The notes under the pieces were generated by a model. It searched no databases. It saw only the letters and a program-made list of their open reading frames with translations, and had not been told where the DNA came from. The translations under genes and the position numbers were made by a program. 64,000 nucleotides of DNA. It comes from Parasedimentitalea maritima. Lineage in GTDB: Bacteria > Pseudomonadota > Alphaproteobacteria > Rhodobacterales > Rhodobacteraceae. Positions 16,504 through 24,952 of the stretch are shown in pieces; positions within the stretch are counted from its first letter, which is position 1; each line of letters starts with the position of its first letter. The stretch is from the NCBI RefSeq assembly GCF_005771405.1, contig NZ_VAUA01000011.1, positions 124,001 through 188,000 of the forward strand, given 5' to 3'.

Positions 16504-16977
16504 ATGAAGATCATTGATATCCCCGCCTCGGACGCTGCGCGCTTGGTCCCCTTGTTGCAGGGCCTGCATGAACTGCATGTAACCCATCAACCCAAGCGCC
16601 ATTCGACCACCCCCTGTGCAAACGAACTCGAGTCGTGGCTCGGCGAATGGTTGGCAGGTGAAGGCATGGTTGCATTGGGTGCAGAAAGCCCTCAGAGCAG
16701 TTTACTGGGATACCTGATCTACCAGATTGAGCACCGCGAGGCCCTGCCTGTGCGTGACGCTGAAACACGGGCTGTGCTGCATCACATTGCGGTGCAGGAG
16801 GCTTGGCAGCGGATGGGGATGGGTAAGGCGCTGATGAGTGAGATGAAGACCCGCGTGAGCGCACAGAATGTCAAAGTCATTTCCACCAGCTATGCCCCCT
16901 TTAACGCCGCCTCTGCAGCCTTGATGTCAGGCATGGGGCTGGAGCCCGTACTGACCGTGGCGGAGTGGCGGGCTTGA
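16504..16977 (+). CDS. GNAT-family N-acetyltransferase
   Basis: This 157-residue GCN5-related acetyltransferase has the acetyl-CoA loop at HHIAVQEAWQRMGMGKALM (motif A, Q-x-x-G-x-G type) and a C-terminal LMSGMGLEPVLTVAEW strand. The ATG at 16504 is chosen over the GTG at 16492. The target (amine, protein or small molecule) is unknown. It begins after a terminator, so it should have its own promoter. Confidence 0.88.
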   Translation: MKIIDIPASDAARLVPLLQGLHELHVTHQPKRHSTTPCANELESWLGEWLAGEGMVALGAESPQSSLLGYLIYQIEHREALPVRDAETRAVLHHIAVQEAWQRMGMGKALMSEMKTRVSAQNVKVISTSYAPFNAASAALMSGMGLEPVLTVAEWRA

Positions 16978-17087
16978 CCCTGATTGCCCCGGTAGGACGG
17001 ACACCTTGGCTGCGCAACGTCATATCCCTACCTGAGCGTTCAATCGTATAGAGCCAAAACCGCAGGCAGCATGTAACAGGCCGCCCC

Positions 17088-17237
17088 TTAGCCCTGCCGT
17101 TCTAACACCAGGGTATCAATCGACGGTGGAGCGAGAACCTGAGCTGGCAAAGTTGGCTGTCCAAATTGCATTGCCCCAAACAGCAGCATCAATGCGGCTA
17201 AACCCAAAACATTCATCACCTTGAGAACAAATTGCAT
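17088..17237 (-). CDS. Small 49-residue membrane or exported protein
   Basis: The gene encodes 49 residues: a short basic N-terminus, one hydrophobic helix (VMNVLGLAALMLLFGAM), then a 25-residue polar tail containing PPSIDTLVLERQG. The start is set by a textbook AGGAGGT seven bases before the ATG, stronger than most in this window. I do not recognise the family. It may be a single-pass inner-membrane micropeptide or have an uncleaved signal. Confidence 0.7.
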   Translation of the reverse strand: MQFVLKVMNVLGLAALMLLFGAMQFGQPTLPAQVLAPPSIDTLVLERQG

Positions 17238-17293
17238 GTAACACCTCCTGTTCAATGACAGGTTGCGCGCCAAATAAGGCAGAACCGTGCCAA

Positions 17294-17326
17294 ATTCTTA
17301 ACACCAGGTTGCCAAGTGTTAAGAAT
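17294..17326. promoter_or_regulatory. 11-bp perfect inverted repeat upstream of the 49-residue gene
   Basis: ATTCTTAACAC at 17294-17304 has its complement at 17316-17326. It lies between a lipoprotein gene and the small-protein gene, both on the minus strand. The T-run after it is weak, so an operator is as likely as a terminator. Confidence 0.5.
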
Positions 17327-17372
17327 TCAATTGAAATTGAACGGAGCTGTAGGGTTTCAGCCGTGGCTAAAC

Positions 17373-17879
17373 CTAGCCACAGGACAGCGGTACAGCCAAT
17401 GCCACAGGTTGGGTTTTTGAGACGCCTCCGCGATAGACCTTCCCCTGATGGCGACACCCGGTGAGCTGTGGGACTGCCGCCAGTAAGGCCTTGTCAGCTC
17501 CAGGAGACAGGGATTGGGACCACATGCTTTTTGGCACCTGCCCAACCAGGAACACTTCACCATTGGCCTCGGCCAGGCTGACCAGCACCTTGCTTCCGAC
17601 CAGTTCCACAGTTTTTGCTGTTGCGGAAGGAGAGCCTCCCATAACCTGAGCCGCCAAAACGGGCTGGCTGGTTGAGGCGCTGCTAACATGGTGCAAAGGC
17701 AAACCGTTACTGGATGGAAGCGGCTGTGTCGCTGTTAAGCGTCTGTCTGCCGAAGAGGTTGAGGTTGCCAAGCCTACGGGTTCACTGCCCACCCCAGTGA
17801 ACCCTACCCCCTGCGGCGCGGGCCCACAGGCGGTAAGAGCTAAGGCAGTCAGTGAGGTCAGAACAAAAATACGCATCAT
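17373..17879 (-). CDS. Hypothetical lipoprotein
   Basis: This 168-residue protein has a lipoprotein signal (IFVLTSLTALALTAC, lipobox Cys at residue 18), then a Ser/Thr-rich linker to about 80. A compact C-terminal domain has two Cys (TGCRHQG and the final SCG) that could form a disulphide. I do not recognise the domain. GGATCTCCC precedes the double ATG start. Confidence 0.8.
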   Translation of the reverse strand: MMRIFVLTSLTALALTACGPAPQGVGFTGVGSEPVGLATSTSSADRRLTATQPLPSSNGLPLHHVSSASTSQPVLAAQVMGGSPSATAKTVELVGSKVLVSLAEANGEVFLVGQVPKSMWSQSLSPGADKALLAAVPQLTGCRHQGKVYRGGVSKTQPVALAVPLSCG

Positions 17880-17952
17880 GGGAGATCCTATACGGCTTCA
17901 ATCCAGTGCCACCATCGTACCGGATAAATACGGCGCCATTGCGACCTATGGA

Positions 17953-18438
17953 TCAGCCGAGAAACTGCCGCATTCTCACCGCTGGAAACTGGATACCCGG
18001 GGCGAGATCAATGACAATTGTCTCTTCGCTTTCAAACCCGACCGAGGCGTAAAAGGGCACTGCGGTAAGGGTCGAGGCACACTCAAGTTCGATAACCCCT
18101 GACTGTCGCGCCGTGTCAATTGTGTGGCTGAGGATGGCACGCCCAATTCCCCGGCGCAGAGCCCGGTCATCTGTGACCACATGACGGATATGCCCCTTGT
18201 CGGCCCGGATACGGTCCTGGGTCCATCCGCCTGCCCCAAGAATCTGACCTGCCTCTTCGGCCACGAAATAGGTCCCGCAGTCAATAAGTTCGGGCCGCGC
18301 GCGACTGATGATTGGTAACGCCGTCACCAGCACAGAGGGAGCATAGTCCGCTTTCAAAAGTTTGGGGTAGCTACGCGCCAGTAAGGCATCGACTGCAGGC
18401 AGATCTTCCGTGATGGAAGGTCGAACAATATAGCTCAT
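17953..18438 (-). CDS. GNAT-family N-acetyltransferase
   Basis: This 161-residue acetyltransferase carries IRHVVTDDRALRRGIGRAIL as the acetyl-CoA loop (R-x-x-G-I-G) and a C-terminal AVPFYASVGFESEE strand-helix. The N-terminal half (ITEDLPAVDALLARSYP) resembles amino-acid or polyamine acetylating members, but the substrate is unassigned. Its ribosome site (GAGG) lies immediately beyond the T-tract of the rpmG terminator. Confidence 0.9.
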   Translation of the reverse strand: MSYIVRPSITEDLPAVDALLARSYPKLLKADYAPSVLVTALPIISRARPELIDCGTYFVAEEAGQILGAGGWTQDRIRADKGHIRHVVTDDRALRRGIGRAILSHTIDTARQSGVIELECASTLTAVPFYASVGFESEETIVIDLAPGIQFPAVRMRQFLG

Positions 18439-18450
18439 ATTATGATCCTC

Positions 18451-18487
18451 AAAAACAAACAGGGCCCCGCAATTGCGAGACCCTGTT
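18451..18487 (-). terminator. Rho-independent terminator after rpmG
   Basis: A 13-bp stem with two G-U pairs (AACAGGGTCTCGC in the minus-strand RNA, loop AATT) is followed by TTGTTTTTG. It lies 25 bases after the L33 stop. The T-tract runs straight into the ribosome site of the downstream acetyltransferase. Confidence 0.85.
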
Positions 18488-18512
18488 GTCTGTCAATCCT
18501 GACAAAAAAGGC

Positions 18513-18680
18513 TTACTTGATTTTGCCTTCTTTGTACTCGACGTGCTTGCGTACAACCGGGTCATACTTACGGATGACCATCTTTTCGGTCATTGTCCGT
18601 GCGTTCTTCTTTGTCACATAGAAGTGGCCGGTGCCCGCGGTCGAGTTCAGGCGGATTTTGATTGTGGTAGGCTTCGCCAT
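18513..18680 (-). CDS. rpmG: 50S ribosomal protein L33
   Basis: The gene encodes 55 residues beginning [18 protein letters not shown] and containing [15 protein letters not shown] and a [18 protein letters not shown] end, the L33 signature. The form lacks the zinc-binding cysteines (C-minus paralogue type). Length matches the family. A short purine-rich GGAGAAGC precedes the ATG. It is transcribed alone, ending at the adjacent hairpin. Confidence 0.97.
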   Translation of the reverse strand: MAKPTTIKIRLNSTAGTGHFYVTKKNARTMTEKMVIRKYDPVVRKHVEYKEGKIK

Positions 18681-18789
18681 GGTGCTTCTCCTGCGTCCGA
18701 AAAGGCAGGGGCCTTCCGGTAAATATCTATTCGAGGTCGGCTTGTACCCTCCCCAGCCCCCAAGTCAATAGGATTCGCGGGGGATAATT

Positions 18790-19207
18790 GCGCAGAGGGC
18801 CTATAAGCCGGATTTTGTTCCGGGGTTGCCCCCTTCGATGACCATTCCTCTAGGGCGCGCATTGCTGCGAACCTCAAGCTGCCAACCCGACCCCTCTTGG
18901 TTAAAGCATACCTAGCGGCGATATCCCGTTGCCGGGATCAGCCCACGCGGGGGTCCTATTTGGCATTGCTCCTGGTGGGGCTTGCCGTGCCGCTCCTGTT
19001 GCCAGCAGCGCGGTGGGCTCTTACTCCACCGTTTCACCCTTACCGCGTTTTGCCAAAGGCGAACCTCTGACTCGCCGCGGCGGTCTGTTTTCTGTGGCGC
19101 TATCCGTCAAGTTGCCCTGCCCGGGCGTTACCCGGCACCACTGCCTTATGGAGTCCGGACTTTCCTCGCGGGGCATACGCCCCCCGCGGCCATCCAGCCC
19201 TCTGCGC
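18790..19207 (-). ncRNA. rnpB: RNase P RNA, class A
   Basis: This is the catalytic RNA of ribonuclease P, which matures tRNA 5' ends. In the minus-strand RNA the ends pair as P1 (GCGCAGAGGG with CCCTCTGCGC). The 5' region has the universal GAGGAAAGTCCGGACTCC. The CR-type block and the alphaproteobacterial 3' segment, including CCGGCTTATAGGCC, are in place. The length of about 418 nt fits bacterial type A. Plus-strand reading frames across it are chance. Confidence 0.96.
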
Positions 19208-19213
19208 AGCTGG

Positions 19214-19242
19214 GCACTACGCATTTACTCAGAGCGCGTCAA
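19214..19242 (-). promoter_or_regulatory. rnpB: rnpB promoter
   Basis: On the minus strand TTGACG (19237-19242) is followed by exactly 17 bases and TAGTGC (19214-19219). The RNA start lies seven bases further on, at about 19207. Spacing and position fit a sigma-70 promoter for a strongly expressed stable RNA. Confidence 0.75.
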
Positions 19243-19300
19243 GGTAATGATCTGGAGTTTTGGGGCGTTGCCCCTCTTAGCCTGCGGCCAATTCACCCCA

Positions 19301-19355
19301 GGATATTTCTAGCTAGATGAATGCGGATCCATAATTCATCTAGCTGAAAATATCC
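19301..19355. repeat. 22-bp inverted repeat, possible Roseobacter intergenic palindrome
   Basis: Arms at 19301-19322 and 19334-19355 match at 20 of 22 positions (GGATATTT..AGCTAGATGAAT and complement) around an 11-base centre. I recall similar AT-rich palindromes following genes in Roseobacter genomes, but cannot verify this. It lies between the amidase gene end and the rnpB promoter. Confidence 0.65.
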
Positions 19356-19361
19356 CGGAGC

Positions 19362-19378
19362 GCGAGGCAGAGCCTCGC
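19362..19378 (-). terminator. Hairpin after the amidase gene
   Basis: GCGAGGC/GCCTCGC form a 7-bp stem with a three-base centre, 31 bases beyond the amidase stop on the minus strand. There is no clear T-tract, so it may work together with the larger palindrome next to it. Confidence 0.5.
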
Positions 19379-19409
19379 ATAAAAAACAGCAGTGGGGCAA
19401 AAGCCAGTC

Positions 19410-20171
19410 CTAAAACTTGGCGAACTCTTGTTTGGCCAAGTTTTCAATTATTCTAAGGTCTTCGTTTTCGACATGTTTGATGTTTCGAGCCTGCGGTCTG
19501 AACCTGTCCCTGAAAGCTTGAAAAGACGCCCCCTCTAAGTCGTCTACGCCGTCAAGTTCAAGACCGAAGATGGGGTAGCCAAAGCTTTCTGCATAATCGT
19601 GCCACCAACCCAGCTCCGTGGCTTGCCCAGCGGTTTCAGCGGGCCAGACACATAGACCTAGGCGGGCAAGGCGCTTCCAGTCGAACTTGGGACCTGGATC
19701 AATCTTGCGCCCCGGTGCCATGTCTGAATGGCCAATCACGGCGTCAGCCGGGATGGACCAGCGACACATAATACCCGCCAGCAGGCCCTCAAGAGCTGCC
19801 ATTTGCGGCTCTGCAAAAGGATGGCCTCCGCGATTGTCCAGCTCTATACCAATGGAGCGCGAATTGATATCATCCTGACCGCACCACTGCCCCGCACCCG
19901 CGTGCCATGCGCGTTGGTCTTCGGCGACCATTTGCCAGCAAGCGCCATCACCGCCGATGAGGTAGTGCGCAGAGACTTCAACGGATGGGTCGCAGAGGCG
20001 CTGTAACGCGGCCGCTGCGCTGTCCATCGCAGTATAGTGGATCACGATCAGGGAGGGCGTCAGCCCATCGCGACGAATCCCGAAGTTTGGGCTGGGATGC
20101 CAAATCGCGGCTGGGGTTTCTGCCGCGCTATTCAGTTTTGCACCGCGTGTTGGAAAAGGATTGGATCCCAT
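19410..20171 (-). CDS. N-acetylmuramoyl-L-alanine amidase (AmiD-like, amidase_2)
   Basis: This 253-residue zinc amidase has the zinc-site segments LIVIHYTAMDS, RAWHAGAG and VIGHSDMAPGRKIDPGPKFDW, as in AmiD/PGRP enzymes that cut anhydromuropeptide or peptidoglycan amide bonds. A C-terminal helical tail containing FQAFRDRFRP follows, a feature of AmiD-type enzymes. No signal peptide is evident, so a cytoplasmic muropeptide-recycling (AmpD-like) role is possible. The ATG lies inside the end of the upstream lipoprotein gene (40-nt overlap in another frame), implying coupling. Confidence 0.88.
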   Translation of the reverse strand: MGSNPFPTRGAKLNSAAETPAAIWHPSPNFGIRRDGLTPSLIVIHYTAMDSAAAALQRLCDPSVEVSAHYLIGGDGACWQMVAEDQRAWHAGAGQWCGQDDINSRSIGIELDNRGGHPFAEPQMAALEGLLAGIMCRWSIPADAVIGHSDMAPGRKIDPGPKFDWKRLARLGLCVWPAETAGQATELGWWHDYAESFGYPIFGLELDGVDDLEGASFQAFRDRFRPQARNIKHVENEDLRIIENLAKQEFAKF

Positions 20172-20893
20172 TTGCAGGCATAGCCGTCACCATCCGGATC
20201 AAGCGCCAAACGGTCGCGGCGTGGACCGCCGTTTTCCAAAAATGCCTGTTGCGCCAGATCTGACGAACGGTAGCCAGCACAATTACGGGCTGATTTCGTC
20301 CGCAGATTGATGCCAGTCCGACTGTAGATACGATTTCCGAGGGGGTTCTTGGAACTAAGCGCATAGCTGACCACGTTTGGTCCAGCATCCCCGGGGCGGG
20401 AAGGCACTGCAGTGGGTTCAATCACTTGATACTGCGAACGCTGTTGCGCAAGACGATCAGCATCACTTTCGATGCTCTGACGTGAAGACACTGCTCCAAA
20501 ATCATTCTCGTCAGAAATCCCGGCATTGCTCACCACCGGTGGGGCGGGATTTGAAGGGCTGGCCTGCAGTGGAGCTTGGCCAGAGTTGCTCTGGGTTGCA
20601 GAGAGCGCAGCTGCAGTTTCGCTGGCAAAATCAGCATTGCTGTCAACCAGGCTACCTGCACTGTTCGAGCTGCCAGCACTGCGCGGGGCTGCGGCTAGAG
20701 GTGTCGTAGAAGTCTCAACAACCTGAGCTGCTGGCACCAAGGGTTCACCGATAATGGTGCTCCCGACAGCAGGCGGAGCATCAAAGGGGCTGGTGTCAAA
20801 ACCGGCTTCAGCCCCGCTATCGGGAATAGGCGGTGTACAGGCCGCCAAGGCCAGCACACTGCCCACTGAGATGAGGGAGACGAGTACACGCAT
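20132..20893 (-). CDS. Lipoprotein with C-terminal Excalibur domain
   Basis: This 253-residue protein has a lipobox (SVLALAAC, Cys about 19) and a long low-complexity Ser/Ala/Pro region to about 170. A C-terminal Excalibur calcium-binding-like domain has NCAGYRSSDLAQQAFLENGG and the LDPDGDGYACKWDP loop. Excalibur domains occur on surface proteins and nucleases, but no nuclease domain is present here. The start at 20893 is fixed by the lipoprotein signal and the AGGT upstream. It lies 40 nt after gatA. Confidence 0.87.
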   Translation of the reverse strand: MRVLVSLISVGSVLALAACTPPIPDSGAEAGFDTSPFDAPPAVGSTIIGEPLVPAAQVVETSTTPLAAAPRSAGSSNSAGSLVDSNADFASETAAALSATQSNSGQAPLQASPSNPAPPVVSNAGISDENDFGAVSSRQSIESDADRLAQQRSQYQVIEPTAVPSRPGDAGPNVVSYALSSKNPLGNRIYSRTGINLRTKSARNCAGYRSSDLAQQAFLENGGPRRDRLALDPDGDGYACKWDPILFQHAVQN

Positions 20894-20933
20894 GATTGTT
20901 ACCTGCAGTTTCTGCTCTTGTTTGCGTAAAACC

Positions 20934-22421
20934 TTACCACCATTTGCCCGGCTTGGCCACAAACCCGGCTGCAGCCTCTAGCGCATAAGCGGTGTTCAGC
21001 AGATCACCCTCTTCCCAAGGCTTGCCAATCAACTGCAGACCAAGGGGCAGTCCCTGCGCATCCAGACCAGCTGGAACCGAGATCCCCGGCAGGCCCGCCA
21101 GGTTCACGGTCACGGTGAAGACATCGTTCAGATACATCTGTACCGGATCCGCATCTGTCATCTCACCCAGACCAAAAGCTGCCGAAGGCGTAGCCGGGGT
21201 CAGGATCGCATCAACACCAGCGGCAAACACATCTTCAAAATCTTTCTTGATCAGAGTACGCACGCGGCGCGCCCGGTTGTAATAGGCGTCATAAAAGCCA
21301 GCCGACAGAACATATGTCCCGATCATCACCCGGCGCTGCACCTCGTGGCCAAAGCCTTCGGCACGGGTTTTCTCGTACATTTCGGTGATGCCATCGCCAG
21401 CTTCGAGAGTAGCGCGGTGGCCATAGCGCACCCCGTCATAACGGGCCAGGTTCGATGAAGCCTCAGCTGGGGCAATCACATAGTAGGCTGGCAGCGCGTA
21501 TTTGGTGTGCGGCAGCGAAATATCAACGATCTCAGCACCCGCAGCTTTCAGCATCGCAGTGCCATCGGCCCAAAGCTGTTCGATTTCACCCGGCATGCCG
21601 TCCATGCGGTATTCCTTGGGGATACCGATTTTCTTGCCCTTGATGTCACCAGTCAGCATCGCTTCGAAATTCGGCACCGCCAGATCAGCTGAGGTCGAAT
21701 CCTTGACGTCATGACCACACATCGCTTCGAGCATGATGGCAGCATCGCGTACCGATTTGGTCATCGGGCCCGCCTGATCCAGCGACGAGGCAAAGGCAAC
21801 AACGCCCCAGCGCGAGCAGCGGCCATAGGTCGGCTTGATGCCCACAGTGCCAGTAAAAGCAGCAGGCTGGCGAATGGATCCACCAGTATCAGTACCGGTT
21901 GCCGCCAGACACAGATCAGCAGCCACAGCCGAAGCCGAGCCACCAGAGGAGCCACCCGGTGTCAGTTCGGCATCATCATTGCCACGACGCCAAGGGCTGA
22001 CTGCATTACCATAGACCGAGGTTTCATTGGACGAGCCCATGGCGAATTCGTCCATGTTCAGCTTGCCCAGCATCACCGCGCCATTGTCGATCAGGTTCTG
22101 GCTGACGGTCGATTCATATTCGGGCTTAAAGCCTTCAAGAATGCGGCTACCGGCCTGACTGTCGACACCTTTGGTGCAGAATAGGTCTTTGATCCCAATA
22201 GGCAGACCGCACATCGCAGGCGCGTCGTCGCCTTTCAGGCGCTCATCTGCGGCCTTGGCGCGTTCCATTGCCAGCTCGGGTGTCTTGTGCACGAATGCGT
22301 TCAACGCGCCAGCAGCATCAATGGCAGTCAGGCAAGACTGCGTCAGCTCAACAGAGGTTGTTTCACCCTTACGAAGCAGGTCGCGGGCCTCGGCCAGACC
22401 CAGTTTGTTCAGATCAGTCAT
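20934..22421 (-). CDS. gatA: Asp-tRNA(Asn)/Glu-tRNA(Gln) amidotransferase subunit A
   Basis: This 495-residue amidase subunit releases ammonia from glutamine for transamidation of Glu-tRNA(Gln) or Asp-tRNA(Asn). The amidase signature [15 protein letters not shown] and an upstream [10 protein letters not shown] supply the Ser-cisSer-Lys triad. It starts 4 nt after gatC on the same strand. gatB is not in the window. A short gap then leads to the Excalibur lipoprotein, which may share the transcript. Confidence 0.97.
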   Translation of the reverse strand: MTDLNKLGLAEARDLLRKGETTSVELTQSCLTAIDAAGALNAFVHKTPELAMERAKAADERLKGDDAPAMCGLPIGIKDLFCTKGVDSQAGSRILEGFKPEYESTVSQNLIDNGAVMLGKLNMDEFAMGSSNETSVYGNAVSPWRRGNDDAELTPGGSSGGSASAVAADLCLAATGTDTGGSIRQPAAFTGTVGIKPTYGRCSRWGVVAFASSLDQAGPMTKSVRDAAIMLEAMCGHDVKDSTSADLAVPNFEAMLTGDIKGKKIGIPKEYRMDGMPGEIEQLWADGTAMLKAAGAEIVDISLPHTKYALPAYYVIAPAEASSNLARYDGVRYGHRATLEAGDGITEMYEKTRAEGFGHEVQRRVMIGTYVLSAGFYDAYYNRARRVRTLIKKDFEDVFAAGVDAILTPATPSAAFGLGEMTDADPVQMYLNDVFTVTVNLAGLPGISVPAGLDAQGLPLGLQLIGKPWEEGDLLNTAYALEAAAGFVAKPGKWW

Positions 22422-22425
22422 GCTC

Positions 22426-22713
22426 TTATTCCATTACCTTAGGCACTGCAAAGAAACCCTCGCGGGCGTCGGGTGCATTGGACAATACTTTGGGCTGCTG
22501 GTTGCCATCGTTAACCACATCTTCGCGACGTTTCAGGCGCTGCGGCGTGACCGAAGTCATCGGCTCAACGCCTTCGACGTCCACCTCATTCAGCTGTTCA
22601 ATAAAGCCAAGGATGGTGTTGAACTCGTCTGCCAGCGCCGGCAGGGCGTCATCTTCAACCTTAATCCGGGCCAGTTTGGCCACTTTGGCGGCGGTGTTTT
22701 GGTCAATCGACAT
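22426..22713 (-). CDS. gatC: Asp/Glu-tRNA amidotransferase subunit C
   Basis: This 95-residue stabilising subunit of GatCAB has the family blocks [34 protein letters not shown] and a C-terminal [10 protein letters not shown]. The ATG at 22713 is chosen because GAGG stands just before it and the product then has family length. Longer in-frame starts add an atypical N-terminus. Confidence 0.95.
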   Translation of the reverse strand: MSIDQNTAAKVAKLARIKVEDDALPALADEFNTILGFIEQLNEVDVEGVEPMTSVTPQRLKRREDVVNDGNQQPKVLSNAPDAREGFFAVPKVME

Positions 22714-22866
22714 GGGAACCTCATATACGTTGCCTTGGCATTTACCGCCCTCAAGGCGCTGCTGCAAGCCTAGGCGGAGCGGATATCGAAAATCACTTGC
22801 CTGTTCGCCCTAGCAGTGGTCACTGTGAGGCAATTGAAAGAACAATTTACAGACCGGAGCCGCCAA

Positions 22867-23277
22867 ATGAAGTTGAAGCTTCACCATATCAATCTGTCGA
22901 CCGAAAACGTGGGCCGGATGAATGATTTTTACCGAAACGTGATGGGACTGGACAAAAAGACCGAAGGCCTGCCAGTGCTGCAAAAAAACAAGGGCTATGG
23001 TGGGGATGTCTCCTTTGTAACCGATGGCGACATTCAAATGCATCTGGCGCAAAAGGATGTGAACGCAGGTTTCAATAGCGGCCAGTTCGTCAACCCAGTG
23101 TCGCATGGGCATATCGCCTATCGCACTGATGACCTCGACAGCTTTATCGCCCACCTAGAGGAACAAGGTATTCCCTATTCGAACTGGGGCCACCAAGCGG
23201 TCGAAGGCTGGAGACAGATCTTTTTCTATGACCCCGATGGCAATGTAATTGAAGTGCATCAGGTGAACGAGGATTAG
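22867..23277 (+). CDS. VOC-family (glyoxalase/bleomycin-resistance) protein
   Basis: This 136-residue single-module vicinal-oxygen-chelate protein has the beta-alpha-beta-beta-beta repeats. HHINLSTENVGRMNDFYRN provides the first metal His, SHGHIAYRTDDLD the central His, and FFYDPDGNVIEVHQ the final Glu. Members include lyases, dioxygenases and antibiotic-binding proteins; no specific activity can be assigned. The start at 22867 follows GGAG. The first structured element begins 25 nt after its stop. Confidence 0.9.
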   Translation: MKLKLHHINLSTENVGRMNDFYRNVMGLDKKTEGLPVLQKNKGYGGDVSFVTDGDIQMHLAQKDVNAGFNSGQFVNPVSHGHIAYRTDDLDSFIAHLEEQGIPYSNWGHQAVEGWRQIFFYDPDGNVIEVHQVNED

Positions 23278-23301
23278 TTTACTTAAGGGCAAGCGACTCC
23301 G

Positions 23302-23400
23302 CCCGACCTTGGGGAGATGCAGAGCGCCTTACCACGGGGAAGGTCAGGTACTACCCGGCGATGCCGGGCAAAACAATATGGTTGCGACCATTCCGGCAAC
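23302..23400 (+). ncRNA. Structured intergenic element, copy A
   Basis: Three consecutive hairpins lie between the VOC stop and the hydrolase ATG at 23419. Stem 1 is 23302-23310 with 23340-23348 (one mismatch) around a conserved loop containing GGGGAG and AGCGCCTT. Stem 2 is CCCGGC/GCCGGG at 23354-23368. Stem 3 is GTTGC/GCAAC at 23381-23400. A homologous copy with compensating changes is at 24953-25053. It could be a cis-regulatory leader, a 3' end element or a dispersed repeat. Confidence 0.6.
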
Positions 23401-23418
23401 GAAAAGAGAGACCTCAAA

Positions 23419-24111
23419 ATGAAAATCATATGGCTTGGTCATTCAAGCTTTCGCATTGAAATTGAAGATCAGGTCCTGCTGATCGACCCTTGGCTACGCG
23501 ACAACCCGACATTCCCAAATGATAGCAGAGCGCAAGCCTTGACGGGCGCCACAGCAATTCTCATGACTCACGGCCATTCAGACCATGTCGCTGATGTCCC
23601 TGAGATTGCTGCTGAAACAGGAGCACCAGTTGTTGGAGTTTACGAACTTGTAGAATGGATGGAGCAAACACCTGGAGTGTCAGGCATTGGCTTCGGTAAA
23701 GGCGGCACAATCAGATTGAACGACGTCGAAGTCACACTGCTTAACGCCCAACATTCCTCATCAGTTTTAGTGGACGGATCACGACGTTATGTAGGTGGTG
23801 AAGCTGGCTTTATGATTTCAGGGGAAGGCCACACGATCTATGTCTCAGGCGACACGGATGTGATGGCGGATATGGCGATGTTTAATGATCTTCACCAACC
23901 CGACATTGGCATTCTGGCATGTGGCGGATATTTCACAATGGATATGCGCCGTGCGGTTTACGCGTCCAAAAAATTCTTCGACTTCAAAACCGTTATTCCC
24001 TGTCACTACAAAACGTTCCCAATGCTGGAACAAAGCGCAGAGGTCTTAATCAATGGCCTTCCAGATGTGGATGTCGTTGAACCGGAAGTGATGCAGCCAT
24101 TGGAGTTTTGA
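23419..24111 (+). CDS. UPF0173 metal-dependent hydrolase (metallo-beta-lactamase fold), copy 1
   Basis: This 230-residue protein of the YtkL/UPF0173 family has MKIIWLGHSSFRIE, the THGHSDHV metal motif, YVSGDTDVMADM and the C-terminal VIPCHYKTFP His. The ligand set is intact. Substrates of the family are unknown. It aligns without gaps to the next gene, with many identical blocks. Its codons look more AT-rich than its neighbour's (by eye), suggesting separate histories and not a fresh duplication. GAGAG lies just before the ATG, directly after the structured element. Confidence 0.9.
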   Translation: MKIIWLGHSSFRIEIEDQVLLIDPWLRDNPTFPNDSRAQALTGATAILMTHGHSDHVADVPEIAAETGAPVVGVYELVEWMEQTPGVSGIGFGKGGTIRLNDVEVTLLNAQHSSSVLVDGSRRYVGGEAGFMISGEGHTIYVSGDTDVMADMAMFNDLHQPDIGILACGGYFTMDMRRAVYASKKFFDFKTVIPCHYKTFPMLEQSAEVLINGLPDVDVVEPEVMQPLEF

Positions 24112-24250
24112 GCGCCAGGACAATGCTATAGCATGGGGGAGGGTAATGCTCTTTTCCACGTGCAGATCCGGCGCTGCGCAACAATGCTGTGGAACGTAGA
24201 TTTTCTATACATAGATTACTAAGGCACAAAAAATCTTGGGAGAACTCACA

Positions 24251-24943
24251 ATGAAGATCATCTGGTTAGGCCATGGCTCTTTCCGAATTGAAACCGGCGA
24301 CAAGGTGCTGCTGATCGATCCTTGGCTGACCGGTAATCCGGTGCTGCCCGAGGTCGCCCATGACGCAGCCATTGCCGGTGCCACCCATATTCTCTTGACC
24401 CATGTGCATTTCGATCATGTGGTGGATGTGCTGCCCCTGGCCAAGAAACTCGACCTTACAGTGGTCGGCCAATACGATCTGATTGGCTATTGGTCTGAAA
24501 CCGAAGAGATCAAAACAATTGGCTTCAACAAAGGCGGCACGGTTGATCTGGGCGGGGTTAAGGTTTCGATGGTCAACGCCACGCATTCCTCGACCTTTGC
24601 TACCGAAGATGGCCCCCGTGCTGGTGGCAGCGAATGTGGCTATATGATCGCCGCGGAGGGACACATGATCTATGTATCCGGCGACACCGACATCATGGCC
24701 GACATGGATTGGATGGGCGAATACTATCAGCCCGATATTGGCATTCTATGTGCGGGCGGTCATTTCACCATGGACATGCGCGGCGCGGCCTTTGCGGCGA
24801 AGAAGTATTTTGATTTCAAAACCGTGATCCCCTGCCATTACAAAAGCTTTCCGATCCTAGAGCAAAGTGCCGAGACCCTTATCAAATCCCTGCCAAATGT
24901 CGATGTGATCGAGCCGGAAGTGATGCAGGCGATTGAGATCTGA
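24251..24943 (+). CDS. UPF0173 metal-dependent hydrolase, copy 2
   Basis: This 230-residue paralogue of the preceding gene has THVHFDHV as the HxHxDH metal motif, SGDTDIMADMDW and VIPCHYKSFP. The GGGAG ribosome site sets the ATG at 24251. The 139-nt spacer after copy 1 has an ATGCTATAGCAT palindrome but no recognisable third copy of the structured element. The second copy of that element starts 10 nt after this stop. Activity is undefined; family membership is clear. Confidence 0.92.
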   Translation: MKIIWLGHGSFRIETGDKVLLIDPWLTGNPVLPEVAHDAAIAGATHILLTHVHFDHVVDVLPLAKKLDLTVVGQYDLIGYWSETEEIKTIGFNKGGTVDLGGVKVSMVNATHSSTFATEDGPRAGGSECGYMIAAEGHMIYVSGDTDIMADMDWMGEYYQPDIGILCAGGHFTMDMRGAAFAAKKYFDFKTVIPCHYKSFPILEQSAETLIKSLPNVDVIEPEVMQAIEI

Positions 24944-24952
24944 AGAGCAGGA

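Noticed and set aside
18929-19320. Open plus-strand frames of 112-127 codons
   Set aside because: They lie antisense to the RNase P RNA gene, whose conserved structure explains the sequence; the products are low-complexity and lack ribosome sites.
24112-24250. Third copy of the structured element between the two hydrolase genes
   Set aside because: Only an ATGCTATAGCAT palindrome and loosely similar G-rich sequence are present; the conserved apex is missing.
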